Shown here: positions 25,463 to 36,063 of the stretch, piece after piece
Numbering within the stretch: the stretch's first letter is position 1
Layout: every line of letters starts with the position of its first letter
DNA from: Rheinheimera hassiensis
GTDB taxonomy: Bacteria > Pseudomonadota > Gammaproteobacteria > Enterobacterales > Alteromonadaceae
NCBI RefSeq assembly: GCF_022436675.1
Contig: NZ_JAKUJZ010000003.1
Location: 1-64,000, forward strand
DNA: 64,000 bases
Direction: 5' to 3'
The notes under the pieces: generated by a model
The model's input: only the letters and a program-made list of their open reading frames with translations
What the model was told of the DNA's origin: nothing
The model's database searches: none
Made by a program: the position numbers and the translations under genes

Positions 25463-27850
25463 TTAATCCCTCAACGTTGCGTTGAACTCTTCACCAAGCG
25501 CGTTAACTACTTGATTTACCAACTGTTGGATATCTTTATCTTCCAGGGTACGCGCTATATCCTGCAGGGTCAGAGCAATGGCCAGCGATTTAAAACCCTC
25601 TGCCACACCCGGTCCTGTGTACACGTCAAACAATTTTAGGTCAACTAATTGATTTCCGCCAACTTTTTTTATAGTAGCAGCTATATCAGCAAAACGCACC
25701 TCTGATTTCACTACCAGCGCTAAATCGCGCCGGTTGGCAGGGTACTTAGACAGCTCACGTGCCTGCACTATATCACGCAGACCAAGCGCAGCGACATTAA
25801 GTTCAAACAGATAGGCTTTACCTTTAATGCCAAGTTTGCGCTCGGCCTCCGGGTGCAGTGCGCCTACATAGCCGGCCAACACATCGCCACGATAAATCGC
25901 GGCAGTCTGCCCCGGATGCAGAGCACTGTGCTCAGCGGTAACAAAGCGGAACTGCTCTGTGGCTGACGTTTGTGCTAACAGCGCCTCAACATCGCCTTTA
26001 ACATCATAGAAATCCGCAGTACGGCTTTCCATGTTCCAGTGTTCGTTATGCATAGAGCCAACAATAACACCGCCGATCACGGCTTCCTGGCGCACACCGC
26101 CTTCTGCTGTCGCATCAGGTATAAATTTAAGGCCATACTCAAATAAACGAATGCGGCTTTGCTGGCGATTCTGGTTATATTGCACCGTTTGCAACAAACC
26201 CGGCCATAAGTTTAACCGCATAGCCGACATGTCGGCTGAAATGGGGTTAGGCAACACCAGTGCAGTTTGCTGTGGAAACAGCTGCTGCTGTACTTTAGGA
26301 TCAACAAAGCTATAAGTAATTGCTTCCTGATACCCTCTGTCTACCAGCACGGTGCGCAAACGCTGAACATTCAGCTCTGCCTCGTTAAAGCTGCGCATTT
26401 TCAGTGCAGCCTGTGGCGCGACATTCGGAATACTGTTGTAACCATATACCCGGGCGACTTCTTCAATTAAATCTTCAGCAATGCTGATATCAAAGCGGTA
26501 ACCCGGAACACTAACCTGCCAGCCGTCGGCGGTTTCGCTTACATTCAGGCCCAACCGGCTAAAAATAGCCGTTACCTCAGCTTTAGCAATGTTAATACCC
26601 AAAATACGCGCCAGCTTGGCTTCTGTCAGGCTGATATTGGCAACTGCAGGTAAATGCTGCTCAGATACCGCTTCAACAACAGGCCCGGCTTCGCCACCAC
26701 AAATTTGTAGTAATAACGCCGTTGCCCGCTCCATCGCGGTATGTTGTAACTGCGGGTCCACGCCTCGCTCGTAGCGGTGTGATGCATCAGTGTGTAAACC
26801 GTATTGGCGGGCTTTACCGGCAATGGCCAGCGGAGCAAAGAATGCGCTTTCTAAAAATACATCTTTAGTTTGCGCGGTAACACCGCTGTGCAAACCACCA
26901 AACACACCGGCCATCGCCAGCGCTTTGCTGTTATCGGCAATAAGCAGGGTATTGGCTTTTAGCGTGACTTCGCTTTCATCCAGCAATAACAGCTTTTCGC
27001 CCTCTGTTGCCAAACGTACGTTGATGTCACCGTCGATATTTGCCAGATCAAAGGCATGCATCGGGTGGCCCAGCTCCAGTAACACGAAGTTGGTAATATC
27101 AACCACCGCATCAATGCTGCGCACGCCACAACGGCGCAGTTTTTCAGTCAGCCACAAGGGGCTCGGTGCCTGTACATTTACATTACGTACAATACGGCCT
27201 AAATAACGCGGGCAAGCATCCGGGGCACTTAATGTAATGCCTTTTTTATCGCTGATTGCAGCGGCAACCGGGGTAATTTGCGGCTCGCATACGGCTTGCT
27301 TATTTAACACGCCAACTTCACGCGCCAGGCCTTTAATACCTAAGCAGTCGGCACGGTTTGGTGTTAAATCTACTTCAATAATATGGTCATCCAGTTGCAG
27401 ATACTGGCGGATATTCTGCCCTACCGGCGCATCGTGCGGCAGTTCGATAATGCCATCAGAGTCATCCGCCATACCAAGCTCAGATAATGAACACAACATG
27501 CCATTTGAGGGTTGACCGCGTAGCTTAGCAGCTTTAATGGTAAAATCGCCCGGCAATACGGCGCCCACAGTCGCCACAGCCACTTTTAAGCCTTTACGGC
27601 AGTTTTTTGCACCACACACAATATCAAGCAGCTCGTTGCCGCCAACATTGACTTTGGTTACCTGTAACTTATCGGCATCCGGGTGCTGGCCACATTCAAC
27701 CACTTCGCCCACCACTACACCACTGAATTGTCCGGCTACGGTTTCAATGCCGTCAACTTCCAGGCCTGCCATAGACAGCTGTTCAGATAAGGTGTTGGTG
27801 TCAATGGCTGGATTTACCCACTCGCGTAACCAGGCTTCACTGAATTTCAT
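25463..27850 (-). CDS. pheT: Phenylalanyl-tRNA synthetase beta subunit
   Basis: A 795-residue subunit of the (alpha-beta)2 enzyme. Domains in order: an N-terminal tRNA-binding EMAP-like fold (about residues 40-150, [18 protein letters not shown]), the B3/B4 editing domain (about 210-385, with [13 protein letters not shown]), B5 (about 400-470), a catalytic-like B6/B7 region, and a C-terminal FDX-ACB anticodon-binding domain (about 700-795, [14 protein letters not shown]). The length equals E. coli PheT (795). It is 15 bp after pheS. The whole protein is intact. Confidence 0.98.
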   Translation of the reverse strand: MKFSEAWLREWVNPAIDTNTLSEQLSMAGLEVDGIETVAGQFSGVVVGEVVECGQHPDADKLQVTKVNVGGNELLDIVCGAKNCRKGLKVAVATVGAVLPGDFTIKAAKLRGQPSNGMLCSLSELGMADDSDGIIELPHDAPVGQNIRQYLQLDDHIIEVDLTPNRADCLGIKGLAREVGVLNKQAVCEPQITPVAAAISDKKGITLSAPDACPRYLGRIVRNVNVQAPSPLWLTEKLRRCGVRSIDAVVDITNFVLLELGHPMHAFDLANIDGDINVRLATEGEKLLLLDESEVTLKANTLLIADNSKALAMAGVFGGLHSGVTAQTKDVFLESAFFAPLAIAGKARQYGLHTDASHRYERGVDPQLQHTAMERATALLLQICGGEAGPVVEAVSEQHLPAVANISLTEAKLARILGINIAKAEVTAIFSRLGLNVSETADGWQVSVPGYRFDISIAEDLIEEVARVYGYNSIPNVAPQAALKMRSFNEAELNVQRLRTVLVDRGYQEAITYSFVDPKVQQQLFPQQTALVLPNPISADMSAMRLNLWPGLLQTVQYNQNRQQSRIRLFEYGLKFIPDATAEGGVRQEAVIGGVIVGSMHNEHWNMESRTADFYDVKGDVEALLAQTSATEQFRFVTAEHSALHPGQTAAIYRGDVLAGYVGALHPEAERKLGIKGKAYLFELNVAALGLRDIVQARELSKYPANRRDLALVVKSEVRFADIAATIKKVGGNQLVDLKLFDVYTGPGVAEGFKSLAIALTLQDIARTLEDKDIQQLVNQVVNALGEEFNATLRD

Positions 27851-27865
27851 CTAAATTAACTCCGC

Positions 27866-28870
<1,005 letters not shown>

Positions 28871-28970
28871 TTAAATCGCGTCAAAGCCGCCAATGATACA
28901 CCAGAATTGCCGCTAAACGCAGGCTGTTAAGGCATTTTTTCTAAAAAGCAGGCTGAAATAATGTTACAGA

Positions 28971-29666
28971 TTAAATGAGGATTTCTTTAACAAAAGGAAT
29001 TGTCAGCTTACGCTGATGCACGATGGTGGCTTTATCCAGTTTATCCAGAATAGACACCAAAGCGCGGATATCACGATCCTGATGATTCAATAAATACCGC
29101 GCCACCTCATCCGGCAGCTCCATACCACGCAGGCGGGCTTTTTGTTGCAGCAGCTTGTGCTTGTCGTCATCGGTAAGCAAACGCAGCTGAAACCCGGTAC
29201 AAGCCTGCAGGCGCGAGACTAAATCGGCCAGTTGCAGGCCAAGTTGCTGCGGCGCTTCGTTGCCAACAATAATCAGCGCTTTACCCTGCTCTGCCATGCG
29301 GTTATATAAATCAAACACTGCCGTCTGCCAACTTAATTCACCGGCAATCGCCTGAATATTATCCAGACACACCAGATCAAGTTGCTCTAAATCATCAAGC
29401 AAACGCGGGCTTAACAAACGCCAGTCATCCAGCGTCAATAATTGGCTGGTCAGGCCCTGCTCTTGTGCCTGCACACAAGCGGCATATAGCAAATGTGACT
29501 TGCCACTGCCACTGGCACCAAACAGATAAACCGGGCTTTGATTCGCCGGCTTTTGCAGATAGTTTTTTAAAAACGCTACCGCAGCGGTTTGCCCGGCAGC
29601 GTAAAAACTGTCCAGTGTTTCATCTTCCGGCAAGGTTACCGCCAGCGTGTATTGCAACGGCTGCAT
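28971..29666 (-). CDS. hda: DnaA regulatory inactivator Hda
   Basis: A 231-residue AAA+ protein homologous to the DnaA ATPase domain. With the sliding clamp it stimulates DnaA-ATP hydrolysis to stop re-initiation. N-terminal LQYTLAVTLPEDETLDSFYA includes the clamp-binding region, the Walker A is FGASGSGKSHLLYAA (about residues 49-63), and Walker B is DLVCLDNIQAIAG. Sensor I and the arginine-finger region RLQACTGFQLRLLTDDDK are present. The length matches E. coli Hda (233). It overlaps DUF2066 by one base (TGATG). Confidence 0.95.
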   Translation of the reverse strand: MQPLQYTLAVTLPEDETLDSFYAAGQTAAVAFLKNYLQKPANQSPVYLFGASGSGKSHLLYAACVQAQEQGLTSQLLTLDDWRLLSPRLLDDLEQLDLVCLDNIQAIAGELSWQTAVFDLYNRMAEQGKALIIVGNEAPQQLGLQLADLVSRLQACTGFQLRLLTDDDKHKLLQQKARLRGMELPDEVARYLLNHQDRDIRALVSILDKLDKATIVHQRKLTIPFVKEILI

Positions 29667-30724
29667 CAGGGCCTCAGATAGCGGTATGTCGCCAACGTTG
29701 GCAGCGGTTGCTCATTCAGTGCTACAGCATCATTAGCCGGTACAAGCTGTAACTGCTTATTAAAGCGTAACGCGTTAAGCAAACCGTCTGCGGAAATCGC
29801 GGCCTGAACCGCATAGTGCGCAATACCTGCGTGATAACTGCTGACAGTAACCTGCGACACACCTACCACCTGTTGCAACAAACGTTGCACCTGAACAATG
29901 TCGGTCAGATTACCAAGCTGGCGCACCTGCAGCGTAAACTGCGCACCGCCGTCTGCTGACAACACACTGGCGTAACGCTCTGAAAGCTGAGTCGCCAGCA
30001 CCACAGCAAACTGCTGCATTAATGCCGTTTCGTCAGCTGCGGTAATTTCATCGCGCAACGTTTTGCCATCGGCCTGACGCTGCCAGTTAAGCCGTAGCTG
30101 CTCTTTGCCGTCAGTACTTTGCTTTTCAATACTGGCTATTATCACTACATCAGCTGAGTAACGGCTACTGGCCTGTGCAACAGGTTGCCAAAAGCCAGCC
30201 CAGACATCAGTCTCAGATAAACTGAGCAAATCATCCATATCGTATAGTGGTAATGTTAATGGCAGTGCGGCTTGACGAAACGCCTGCTGCATAGCAGCAT
30301 TAGCAGGGTGGCTGCTCTGGCGGATAAACTGACGTTCAGAGCCATTCTGCTCTACCAGCCAGATTAAGGTATCCGGGCGTAAGGCGCCCCATACTGCTAT
30401 TCCTTGCTGCTGCAGCAACTGGTTAACCTTTTCAGCATCAAGCAATACCCGCATCCGGTTACCACCAGCCTGGCGCACGTTTTCAAATTGCTTAACATAG
30501 CCGGCTGCTTTTGCCAGCTCAGCTTTTACCTGTGGTAGCTCTGTAACCTCAGCCTTACCGCTAACCCGCACCAACACCTGCGCCAGCGCCTGACGCTGCC
30601 ATTCATTGCCTGATGTTGTTGAGTCAACATCTGCCTGATATAAATCAGCAATTTGGGTAGCAAAAACAGGTTGCAGATACAGCATGCCGAGCAAAAATGC
30701 GACAATAGAAAAATAATGTTTCAT
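29666..30724 (-). CDS. DUF2066 exported protein
   Basis: A 352-residue protein with a clear signal peptide (hydrophobic residues 5-20, cleavage near VFA-TQ). The family is DUF2066, with the conserved LVRVSGKAEV block (about residues 50-60) and a C-terminal half with repeated strand-rich segments. Its function is unknown and it is predicted to be periplasmic. In many gammaproteobacteria it lies directly upstream of hda, as here, although no functional link is established. Confidence 0.88.
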   Translation of the reverse strand: MKHYFSIVAFLLGMLYLQPVFATQIADLYQADVDSTTSGNEWQRQALAQVLVRVSGKAEVTELPQVKAELAKAAGYVKQFENVRQAGGNRMRVLLDAEKVNQLLQQQGIAVWGALRPDTLIWLVEQNGSERQFIRQSSHPANAAMQQAFRQAALPLTLPLYDMDDLLSLSETDVWAGFWQPVAQASSRYSADVVIIASIEKQSTDGKEQLRLNWQRQADGKTLRDEITAADETALMQQFAVVLATQLSERYASVLSADGGAQFTLQVRQLGNLTDIVQVQRLLQQVVGVSQVTVSSYHAGIAHYAVQAAISADGLLNALRFNKQLQLVPANDAVALNEQPLPTLATYRYLRP

Positions 30725-30735
30725 CAGGTGTAACC

Positions 30736-30852
30736 TCAGGCCAATACCGGGAAAATACCTTTTAATCCGGCACCGATAAATTCAACCGTAATGGCAGCCA
30801 GTATCAGCCCCATTACCCAGGTAATCCAATTAATATTTTGTATTTCCAGCAT
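30736..30852 (-). pseudogene. Remnant of a MarC-family membrane protein (C-terminus only)
   Basis: Translation of this 38-codon frame gives MLEIQNINWITWVMGLILAAI followed by TVEFIGAGLKGIFPVLA and a stop. The second half resembles the last transmembrane helix and tail of MarC/YhgN-type proteins (LMGLILAA...EFI..GLKG.FP). A TAA stop lies five codons upstream in frame, so the rest of a roughly 200-residue protein is missing. It could be a tiny expressed membrane peptide, but a decayed gene is more likely. Confidence 0.5.
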
Positions 30853-30924
30853 AATCAAACTGCGTTATTTATGTATGCGATAGCTGCAGTGTAATGACAA
30901 AAGCAAATCCGTTTCAATGTGTTA

Positions 30925-30955
30925 TAAAAAATAAAGCCACCGTAAGGTGGCTTTA
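30925..30955 (-). terminator. Terminator after purC
   Basis: On the minus strand TAAAGCCACC / GGTGGCTTTA (10 bp, 4-nt loop) is followed by TTTTTT. It is 16 bp beyond the purC stop. Confidence 0.88.
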
Positions 30956-30970
30956 TCGGGAACGTAGTCT

Positions 30971-31687
30971 TTAATCCAGCTTAACACCAAGGCGGTTAGC
31001 CACTTCTTCATAGGCTTCTACCACACCACCTAACCCCTGACGAAAGCGGTCTTTGTCCAGCTTTTTACGGGTGGCCTTATCCCATAAACGGCAACCATCC
31101 GGTGAAAACTCATCGCCAAGCACAATTTCGCCGTTAAAAACGCCAAATTCCAGCTTAAAATCTACCAGCATCATGCCGGCAGCATCAAACAGCGCGGCTA
31201 ACACTTCATTAGCTTTAAAAGTAAGCTGTTTCATTTTTGCCAGCTGGTCTTCAGTGGCCCAGTTAAAGGCGACAGCCAGAGACTCATTCACCATAGGATC
31301 ATGCAAAGCATCGTTTTTCAGGAATAGCTCAAAGGTTGGCGGCGTTAACGCTATACCTTCAGCAACCCCCAGACGACGCACCAAAGAGCCGGCAGCAAAA
31401 TTACGCACCACACACTCAACCGGGATCATGTTCAGCTTTTTTACCAGCACTTCATCGTCAGACAACAGCTGTTCTACCTGAGTAGGAATGCCTGCGTCCT
31501 GCAATTTTTGCATAATAAAATAGTTGAACTTGTTGTTAATCATCCCTTTACGGTCAAGCTGTTCGATACGCTCGCCGTCAAAAGCTGACGTGTCGTTACG
31601 AAAGTGCAACACCAGCAAGTTATGATCTGTTGTATTGTATACCGTCTTAGCTTTACCACGGTACAACTCGGTTGTCTTCTGAACCAT
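30971..31687 (-). CDS. purC: SAICAR synthetase
   Basis: A 238-residue phosphoribosylaminoimidazole-succinocarboxamide synthase, step 8 of IMP synthesis: CAIR plus aspartate plus ATP gives SAICAR. Evidence: N-terminal [12 protein letters not shown] (nucleotide loop), [35 protein letters not shown] and [15 protein letters not shown]. The length matches E. coli PurC (237). It lies downstream of dapA-bamC on the same strand, a conserved order, and a 91-bp gap may hold its own promoter. A terminator follows. Confidence 0.97.
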   Translation of the reverse strand: MVQKTTELYRGKAKTVYNTTDHNLLVLHFRNDTSAFDGERIEQLDRKGMINNKFNYFIMQKLQDAGIPTQVEQLLSDDEVLVKKLNMIPVECVVRNFAAGSLVRRLGVAEGIALTPPTFELFLKNDALHDPMVNESLAVAFNWATEDQLAKMKQLTFKANEVLAALFDAAGMMLVDFKLEFGVFNGEIVLGDEFSPDGCRLWDKATRKKLDKDRFRQGLGGVVEAYEEVANRLGVKLD

Positions 31688-31778
31688 TCTAAAACTCCAG
31701 CCGCGCAGCGAAAAATTCAGCCGCAGAGTATAAAGATCTTTGCCCTTTATTCAACTGCCTTTTCTGTTTGCTGTGTAA

Positions 31779-32837
31779 TTAAAGCTCAACCATTGCCTGG
31801 CGTACAGCCTGTACAAAAGGATCATGTAGTGCCAGCACCATCTCAGCACTTAATGCCTCACCACTGCTATTTTGAATGGTCATTGCGGTACCATTGTTGT
31901 TACGCTTCAGCACCAGTTGGTATTCACCTTCCTGTAACGGTAACTGGATTGGCGCGTCGTTACCCCAAATACTGCTCCAAAAGCCCTGCTCCGGTTTCTG
32001 ATAGTCCAGATAGTAGGTAAACGAGGATCGGTTCATATCGGTTACCGTTAAATTTAACGCCGTAAATACGGCTTCCAGCTGTGACCATACCACATCAACC
32101 GATTGCGAACTTAACAGTGCCGGATTACCGTCACTATCCAGGCCCGGCTCTACCGAAACATCTGGCGCTTTGGCTTTGTTGGCCAATGCAACTGCAATTT
32201 CTTCTTTGCCTACCCGGTCAATAATCTGGTTTAGCAAGGCTACTTCCTGGCGATGCGCTTCGCGGCCAGCCAGTTTATTTTCGGCAACAAAATACTCATG
32301 CTCCAGCATAGTTACCGTTAAACTGGCAGAGCGGCCGTGCGGACGCGGTTCAAATAATAATTTAAAACGTGCCTGTTCAGTTTCAGAGGTGGATTTCCAG
32401 AACCAAAAGCCGGTTTCATCTGAACGTTTTATCCAGCCGGTAGTATATTCCAGGCCTTTTTCGTCTGTTTGTTGCAGGGATACCCCCTGTTCCGCGAACT
32501 GTGCGGTTAAGGCGTGTTGTAAAAAGGGAATAAGATCGCCGGTAAAATCGTTGCGGTCAAACCAGACTCGCGCCAGGCGCTCGCCTTCTTCTACGCGGCT
32601 GCTGGACGCCGTTGCCAGCACCAGCGATGGTGCTTTTATTTCCACATCAGCCACTGCGGCATCCGTTGCCGGGATATCGAACTGGCCGGGTCTGGCGGGT
32701 TGTTGTAATCCGGCCGGAACTTTAATGCTCTCAACGCTACGCTGTGGCGCTGTGGCATCACCCTGACTGCCGTCAAACATGGAACAACCTGCCAGCAAAA
32801 CACTGACAGCAATACTACTTTTGGCCCAATATTGCAC
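31779..32837 (-). CDS. bamC: Outer membrane assembly lipoprotein BamC
   Basis: A 352-residue lipoprotein of the BAM complex. Signal peptide with lipobox LLAGC (Cys18), a following unstructured N-terminal stretch (about residues 19-75) that in E. coli binds BamD, and two helix-grip domains (about 85-215 and 225-350), the first with LARVWFDRNDFTGDLIPFL. The length is close to E. coli BamC (344). It is 30 bp downstream of dapA, the standard arrangement. It is attached to the inner leaflet of the outer membrane. Confidence 0.93.
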   Translation of the reverse strand: MQYWAKSSIAVSVLLAGCSMFDGSQGDATAPQRSVESIKVPAGLQQPARPGQFDIPATDAAVADVEIKAPSLVLATASSSRVEEGERLARVWFDRNDFTGDLIPFLQHALTAQFAEQGVSLQQTDEKGLEYTTGWIKRSDETGFWFWKSTSETEQARFKLLFEPRPHGRSASLTVTMLEHEYFVAENKLAGREAHRQEVALLNQIIDRVGKEEIAVALANKAKAPDVSVEPGLDSDGNPALLSSQSVDVVWSQLEAVFTALNLTVTDMNRSSFTYYLDYQKPEQGFWSSIWGNDAPIQLPLQEGEYQLVLKRNNNGTAMTIQNSSGEALSAEMVLALHDPFVQAVRQAMVEL

Positions 32838-32867
32838 TTAACTACTCCTAATAAATAACGCTATGCA

Positions 32868-33752
32868 TTATGACAGCTCAATACCAGCCTGCTTTAATGC
32901 CTGTTCGATTACCGCCGCATGAATTGGTTCCAGTTGCGTTAATGGTAAACGCATCATGTCCGAACCTATCAAGCCCATTCTGTGCAAAGCCCACTTGGCT
33001 GGAATGGGGTTAGCTTCAATAAATAAATCGTGGTGCAGTGCCTGCAGTTTTTTGTCGATAGCCTCAGCTTCTGCCCGGTTACCCTGCGTAGCTGCCTGAC
33101 ACAAGTCCGCCATCAAACGTGGGGCTATATTGGTGGTAACAGAAATCACACCTTGGCCACCTTGCAGCATAAATTCAGCCGCCGATGCATCATCGCCACT
33201 TAGCAGTACAAAATCTTCGGGGCATAATTGCTGTAGCTCTGTCAGGCGCTGCATTGAACCCGTGGCTTCTTTAATACCAACAATATTTTTTGTCTTTGCC
33301 AGCTCGGCTACGGTTTCAGGTAATAAATCTACCCCGGTACGGCCGGGTACGTTGTACAACAATACCGGTTTATCTGTGGCAGCCGCTACAGCATTAAAAT
33401 GTAATACCATGCCTTTTTGCATTGGTTTATTGTAAAACGGCGTTACCGTTAAAAAACCAGCGATGGGCAAATCTGATAAGGCTTTGGTGCGCTCTACCGC
33501 TTCAGCGGTGGCGTTAGCACCATTACCGGCAATAACGGCAATAGCACCATTAACTTGTTTACATACCGCAGCAATGACTTGCAGTTGGTCATTAAAACTA
33601 ATAGTGGCCGCCTCACCTGTAGTGCCCATTATTACCAGGCCCTGAGTGCCATTTTTCAAATGAAAATCAACCAGCGCACTTAAGCCTGTGTAGTCAATTT
33701 CGCCTTCTGCAGTCATTGGCGTTATCAGTGCAACCCAGCTTCCTGTAAACAT
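32868..33752 (-). CDS. dapA: 4-hydroxy-tetrahydrodipicolinate synthase
   Basis: A 294-residue (E. coli 292) class I aldolase-type enzyme that condenses pyruvate with aspartate semialdehyde, the first committed step of lysine and DAP synthesis. Evidence: MFTGSWVALITPM at the start, MGTTGEAATIS, LLYNVPGRTGVDL with the catalytic Tyr, and VGIKEATGS with the Schiff-base Lys. The ATG at 33752 is chosen because it aligns with other DapA; an upstream start at 33827 would add an unrelated 25 residues. It is divergent from gcvR, as in E. coli. Confidence 0.97.
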   Translation of the reverse strand: MFTGSWVALITPMTAEGEIDYTGLSALVDFHLKNGTQGLVIMGTTGEAATISFNDQLQVIAAVCKQVNGAIAVIAGNGANATAEAVERTKALSDLPIAGFLTVTPFYNKPMQKGMVLHFNAVAAATDKPVLLYNVPGRTGVDLLPETVAELAKTKNIVGIKEATGSMQRLTELQQLCPEDFVLLSGDDASAAEFMLQGGQGVISVTTNIAPRLMADLCQAATQGNRAEAEAIDKKLQALHHDLFIEANPIPAKWALHRMGLIGSDMMRLPLTQLEPIHAAVIEQALKQAGIELS

Positions 33753-33931
33753 GTAAAGCACAACCCTTTTTACGTTAAGGGCGCCTATGTTAAAGACAGC
33801 AAGCAGCAAACACAAGAATGGATCCACGCTTATTGCAACTTGGTGTAAACGGATGAAATATTCCAGCCTTGTGCTACACTGCCGCGCATTGTTTTACTTT
33901 GTCTTTTTTATGTTTCTCCCGGGGTTTTATT

Positions 33932-34459
33932 ATGCCGCAACAACTTGTTGTCACCGCCATCGGCACCGATCGTACCGGTATTGTTAGTAAATTGGCGCGT
34001 CTGGTTACCGACTGCAATTGCAATATTATTGATAGCAGAATGGCTATTTTCGGCGGCGAATTTACTTTTATTATGCTGTTGTCCGGTGATCCGGCGGCCA
34101 TAAGTCGTATTGAACATTTATTACCCAACCTGGGGCTGGAGCTTGATCTGACGACCATGACCAAACGTACCAGTGCCCATCAGAGAAAACCGGTGGCCGC
34201 GCATTACGTGTTGGAATACACCGGCCCGGACCGGGTTGGTACCCTTGGCGCCATAACCGGTTTGCTGGCAAGCAGACAGGTTTATATTGGTTCGCTGCAA
34301 TCAGAAAGCCGCCCCGGCACTGATAACAATCAAGCCGTAATGCATACTCTTATGACACTGGAGTTGCCTGAAGGCGAGCAGCCAGAACAGATAAAAGCAG
34401 ACATTACAGCGTTAATGCAAACAATGAATTTAACCGGCAGTTTTCATGCCCAAACCTGA
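33932..34459 (+). CDS. gcvR: Glycine cleavage system regulatory protein GcvR
   Basis: A 175-residue protein with two ACT domains, residues about 5-75 (LVVTAIGTDRTGIVSKLARLV) and 88-170 (HYVLEYTGPDRVGTLGAITGLLA). In E. coli GcvR binds glycine and restrains the activator GcvA. The ATG at 33932 follows GGGG and begins with the conserved MPQQLVVTAIG; an upstream in-frame ATG at 33869 is less likely. It is divergent from dapA and 13 bp before bcp, both conserved positions. Confidence 0.92.
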   Translation: MPQQLVVTAIGTDRTGIVSKLARLVTDCNCNIIDSRMAIFGGEFTFIMLLSGDPAAISRIEHLLPNLGLELDLTTMTKRTSAHQRKPVAAHYVLEYTGPDRVGTLGAITGLLASRQVYIGSLQSESRPGTDNNQAVMHTLMTLELPEGEQPEQIKADITALMQTMNLTGSFHAQT

Positions 34460-34472
34460 AATGGAGTGCCTA

Positions 34473-34937
34473 ATGACATATTTAAGCGTCGGCGCCAGCG
34501 CGCCTGATTTTACCCTGCAAGACCAGCAGAATAATCCGGTACAGCTATCTGCACTGTTAAAACAACAACGGGTGTTAGTGTATTTTTATCCAAAAGCCAT
34601 GACGCCAGGTTGCACGGTACAAGCCTGTGCTTTGCGTGACAGTAAAGCAGAGTTGGCAGCCAAAGGCGTAACCGTGGTGGGTATCAGTACAGATGCACCG
34701 GCTAAACTGGCTAAGTTTGCACAACGTGACCAGCTAAACTTTACTTTGCTTTCGGATGAAGATCATAACATTGCCGACGCCTTTGGCGTTTGGGGTGAGA
34801 AAAAATTTATGGGCAAAGTGTATGACGGTTTACACCGCATCAGTTTCTTAATTGCTCAGGACGGTAAGGTTGAAAAGGTTTTTGACAACTTTAAGACCAA
34901 AGATCACCACCAGGTCGTGTTAAATTACTTGAGCTAA
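34473..34937 (+). CDS. bcp: Thiol peroxidase Bcp (peroxiredoxin Q)
   Basis: A 154-residue peroxiredoxin that reduces hydrogen and organic peroxides with thioredoxin. The active site YFYPKAMTPGCTVQACALRD holds the peroxidatic Cys and a resolving Cys five residues later. The ATG at 34473 has GGAG seven bases upstream; an in-frame ATG at 34446 lies inside gcvR. It is downstream of gcvR as in E. coli, and 15 bp before the PQQ dehydrogenase gene. Confidence 0.95.
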   Translation: MTYLSVGASAPDFTLQDQQNNPVQLSALLKQQRVLVYFYPKAMTPGCTVQACALRDSKAELAAKGVTVVGISTDAPAKLAKFAQRDQLNFTLLSDEDHNIADAFGVWGEKKFMGKVYDGLHRISFLIAQDGKVEKVFDNFKTKDHHQVVLNYLS

Positions 34938-34952
34938 CTACAGGAGCACCAT

Positions 34953-36059
34953 ATGCAAAAACATTTAATGGCAGCACTTATTGCCCTTGCAATAGCTCCG
35001 GCAGCACAAGCTGATGATTTGAAAACGGAGAAAACGCCTCTAACCGTAAGCAGTGTTACCTCTGGGCTTAAGCACCCCTGGGGCATGGCTTTTCTGCCTG
35101 ACGGCAAAGTCCTGGTAACCGAGCGTAATGGCGGCATGATAGTTGTTGACGCAGAAGGTAACAAAAGTGCGCCGCTGGCGGGTTTACCGGAAGTTGATGC
35201 CCGCGGCCAGGGCGGCTTACTGGATGTTGCCTTATCTCCCGACTTTGCGACCGACAGCACTATATATTTCAGTTTCAGTGAGCCCGGCACTGACAGCAAT
35301 AGCACAGCCGTCGCCAGCGCCAAACTTAGCGGTGATAAACTAACCGACGTAAAAGTTATTTTTAGTCAGCAGCCTAAATATAAAAGTAACCACCACTTTG
35401 GTAGTCGCCTGGTGTTTGACAAAAACGGCGAGCTGTTTATTACCACAGGAGACCGCGGCAGCCAGCGCGATCAAGCACAAAAACTGGACAACCATATCGG
35501 TAAAGTGATCCGCATTAATACCGATGGTACACCGGCAAAAGACAACCCTTATATTAAAGACAGCAACGCCAAGCCGGAAGTTTGGTCGTATGGTCATCGT
35601 AATATTCAGGGCGCAGCACTGCACCCACAAACAGGTGCACTGTGGACACACGAGCACGGCCCTCAGGGCGGTGATGAAATTAATATCGCCCAGCCAAGTA
35701 AAAATTACGGCTGGCCGGTTATTACCTACGGCGAAGAATATGGCGGCGGCGTGATTGGTAAAAAAGAGCAGAGTGGCCTTGAGCAGCCGCTGCATTACTG
35801 GGTACCGTCTATAGCACCAAGTGGCCTGATGTTTTACACCGCCGATATGTTTAGTGAGTGGAAAAATAATATGCTGGTTGGCTCGCTGAAATTCGGTCAG
35901 TTGGTGCGCCTGGAGCTTGATGGTGAAAAAGTCAGCCACGAAGAGCGCATTATGATCGGCCACCGCATCCGTGACGTTGAACAAGGGCCAGATGGTGCAG
36001 TTTACTTACTGACTGACAGCTCAGACGGTCAGTTATTACGTTTAACACCGGCGAAATAA
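34953..36059 (+). CDS. Soluble PQQ-dependent aldose sugar dehydrogenase
   Basis: A 368-residue periplasmic six-bladed beta-propeller of the glucose/sorbosone dehydrogenase family (E. coli YliI/Asd type). Signal peptide residues 1-20 (cleavage near AQA-DD). Family blocks are LKHPWGMAFLPDGKVLVTER, NHHFGSRLVFD (catalytic-His region), FITTGDRGSQRDQAQ, HEHGPQGGDEIN and PSGLMFY. It oxidises aldoses to lactones using pyrroloquinoline quinone. No PQQ synthesis genes are in the window, but the next gene, 4 bp downstream, encodes a receptor like the PQQ importer PqqU. An AGGAG ribosome-binding site precedes the start. Confidence 0.92.
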   Translation: MQKHLMAALIALAIAPAAQADDLKTEKTPLTVSSVTSGLKHPWGMAFLPDGKVLVTERNGGMIVVDAEGNKSAPLAGLPEVDARGQGGLLDVALSPDFATDSTIYFSFSEPGTDSNSTAVASAKLSGDKLTDVKVIFSQQPKYKSNHHFGSRLVFDKNGELFITTGDRGSQRDQAQKLDNHIGKVIRINTDGTPAKDNPYIKDSNAKPEVWSYGHRNIQGAALHPQTGALWTHEHGPQGGDEINIAQPSKNYGWPVITYGEEYGGGVIGKKEQSGLEQPLHYWVPSIAPSGLMFYTADMFSEWKNNMLVGSLKFGQLVRLELDGEKVSHEERIMIGHRIRDVEQGPDGAVYLLTDSSDGQLLRLTPAK

Positions 36060-36063
36060 TCCA

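Noticed and set aside
32170-32766. Long open frame antisense to bamC (198 codons), and similar antisense frames inside pheT, purC and rmuC
   Set aside because: They are mirror frames of well-identified genes, have no ribosome-binding site or family resemblance, and show composition explained by the sense gene.
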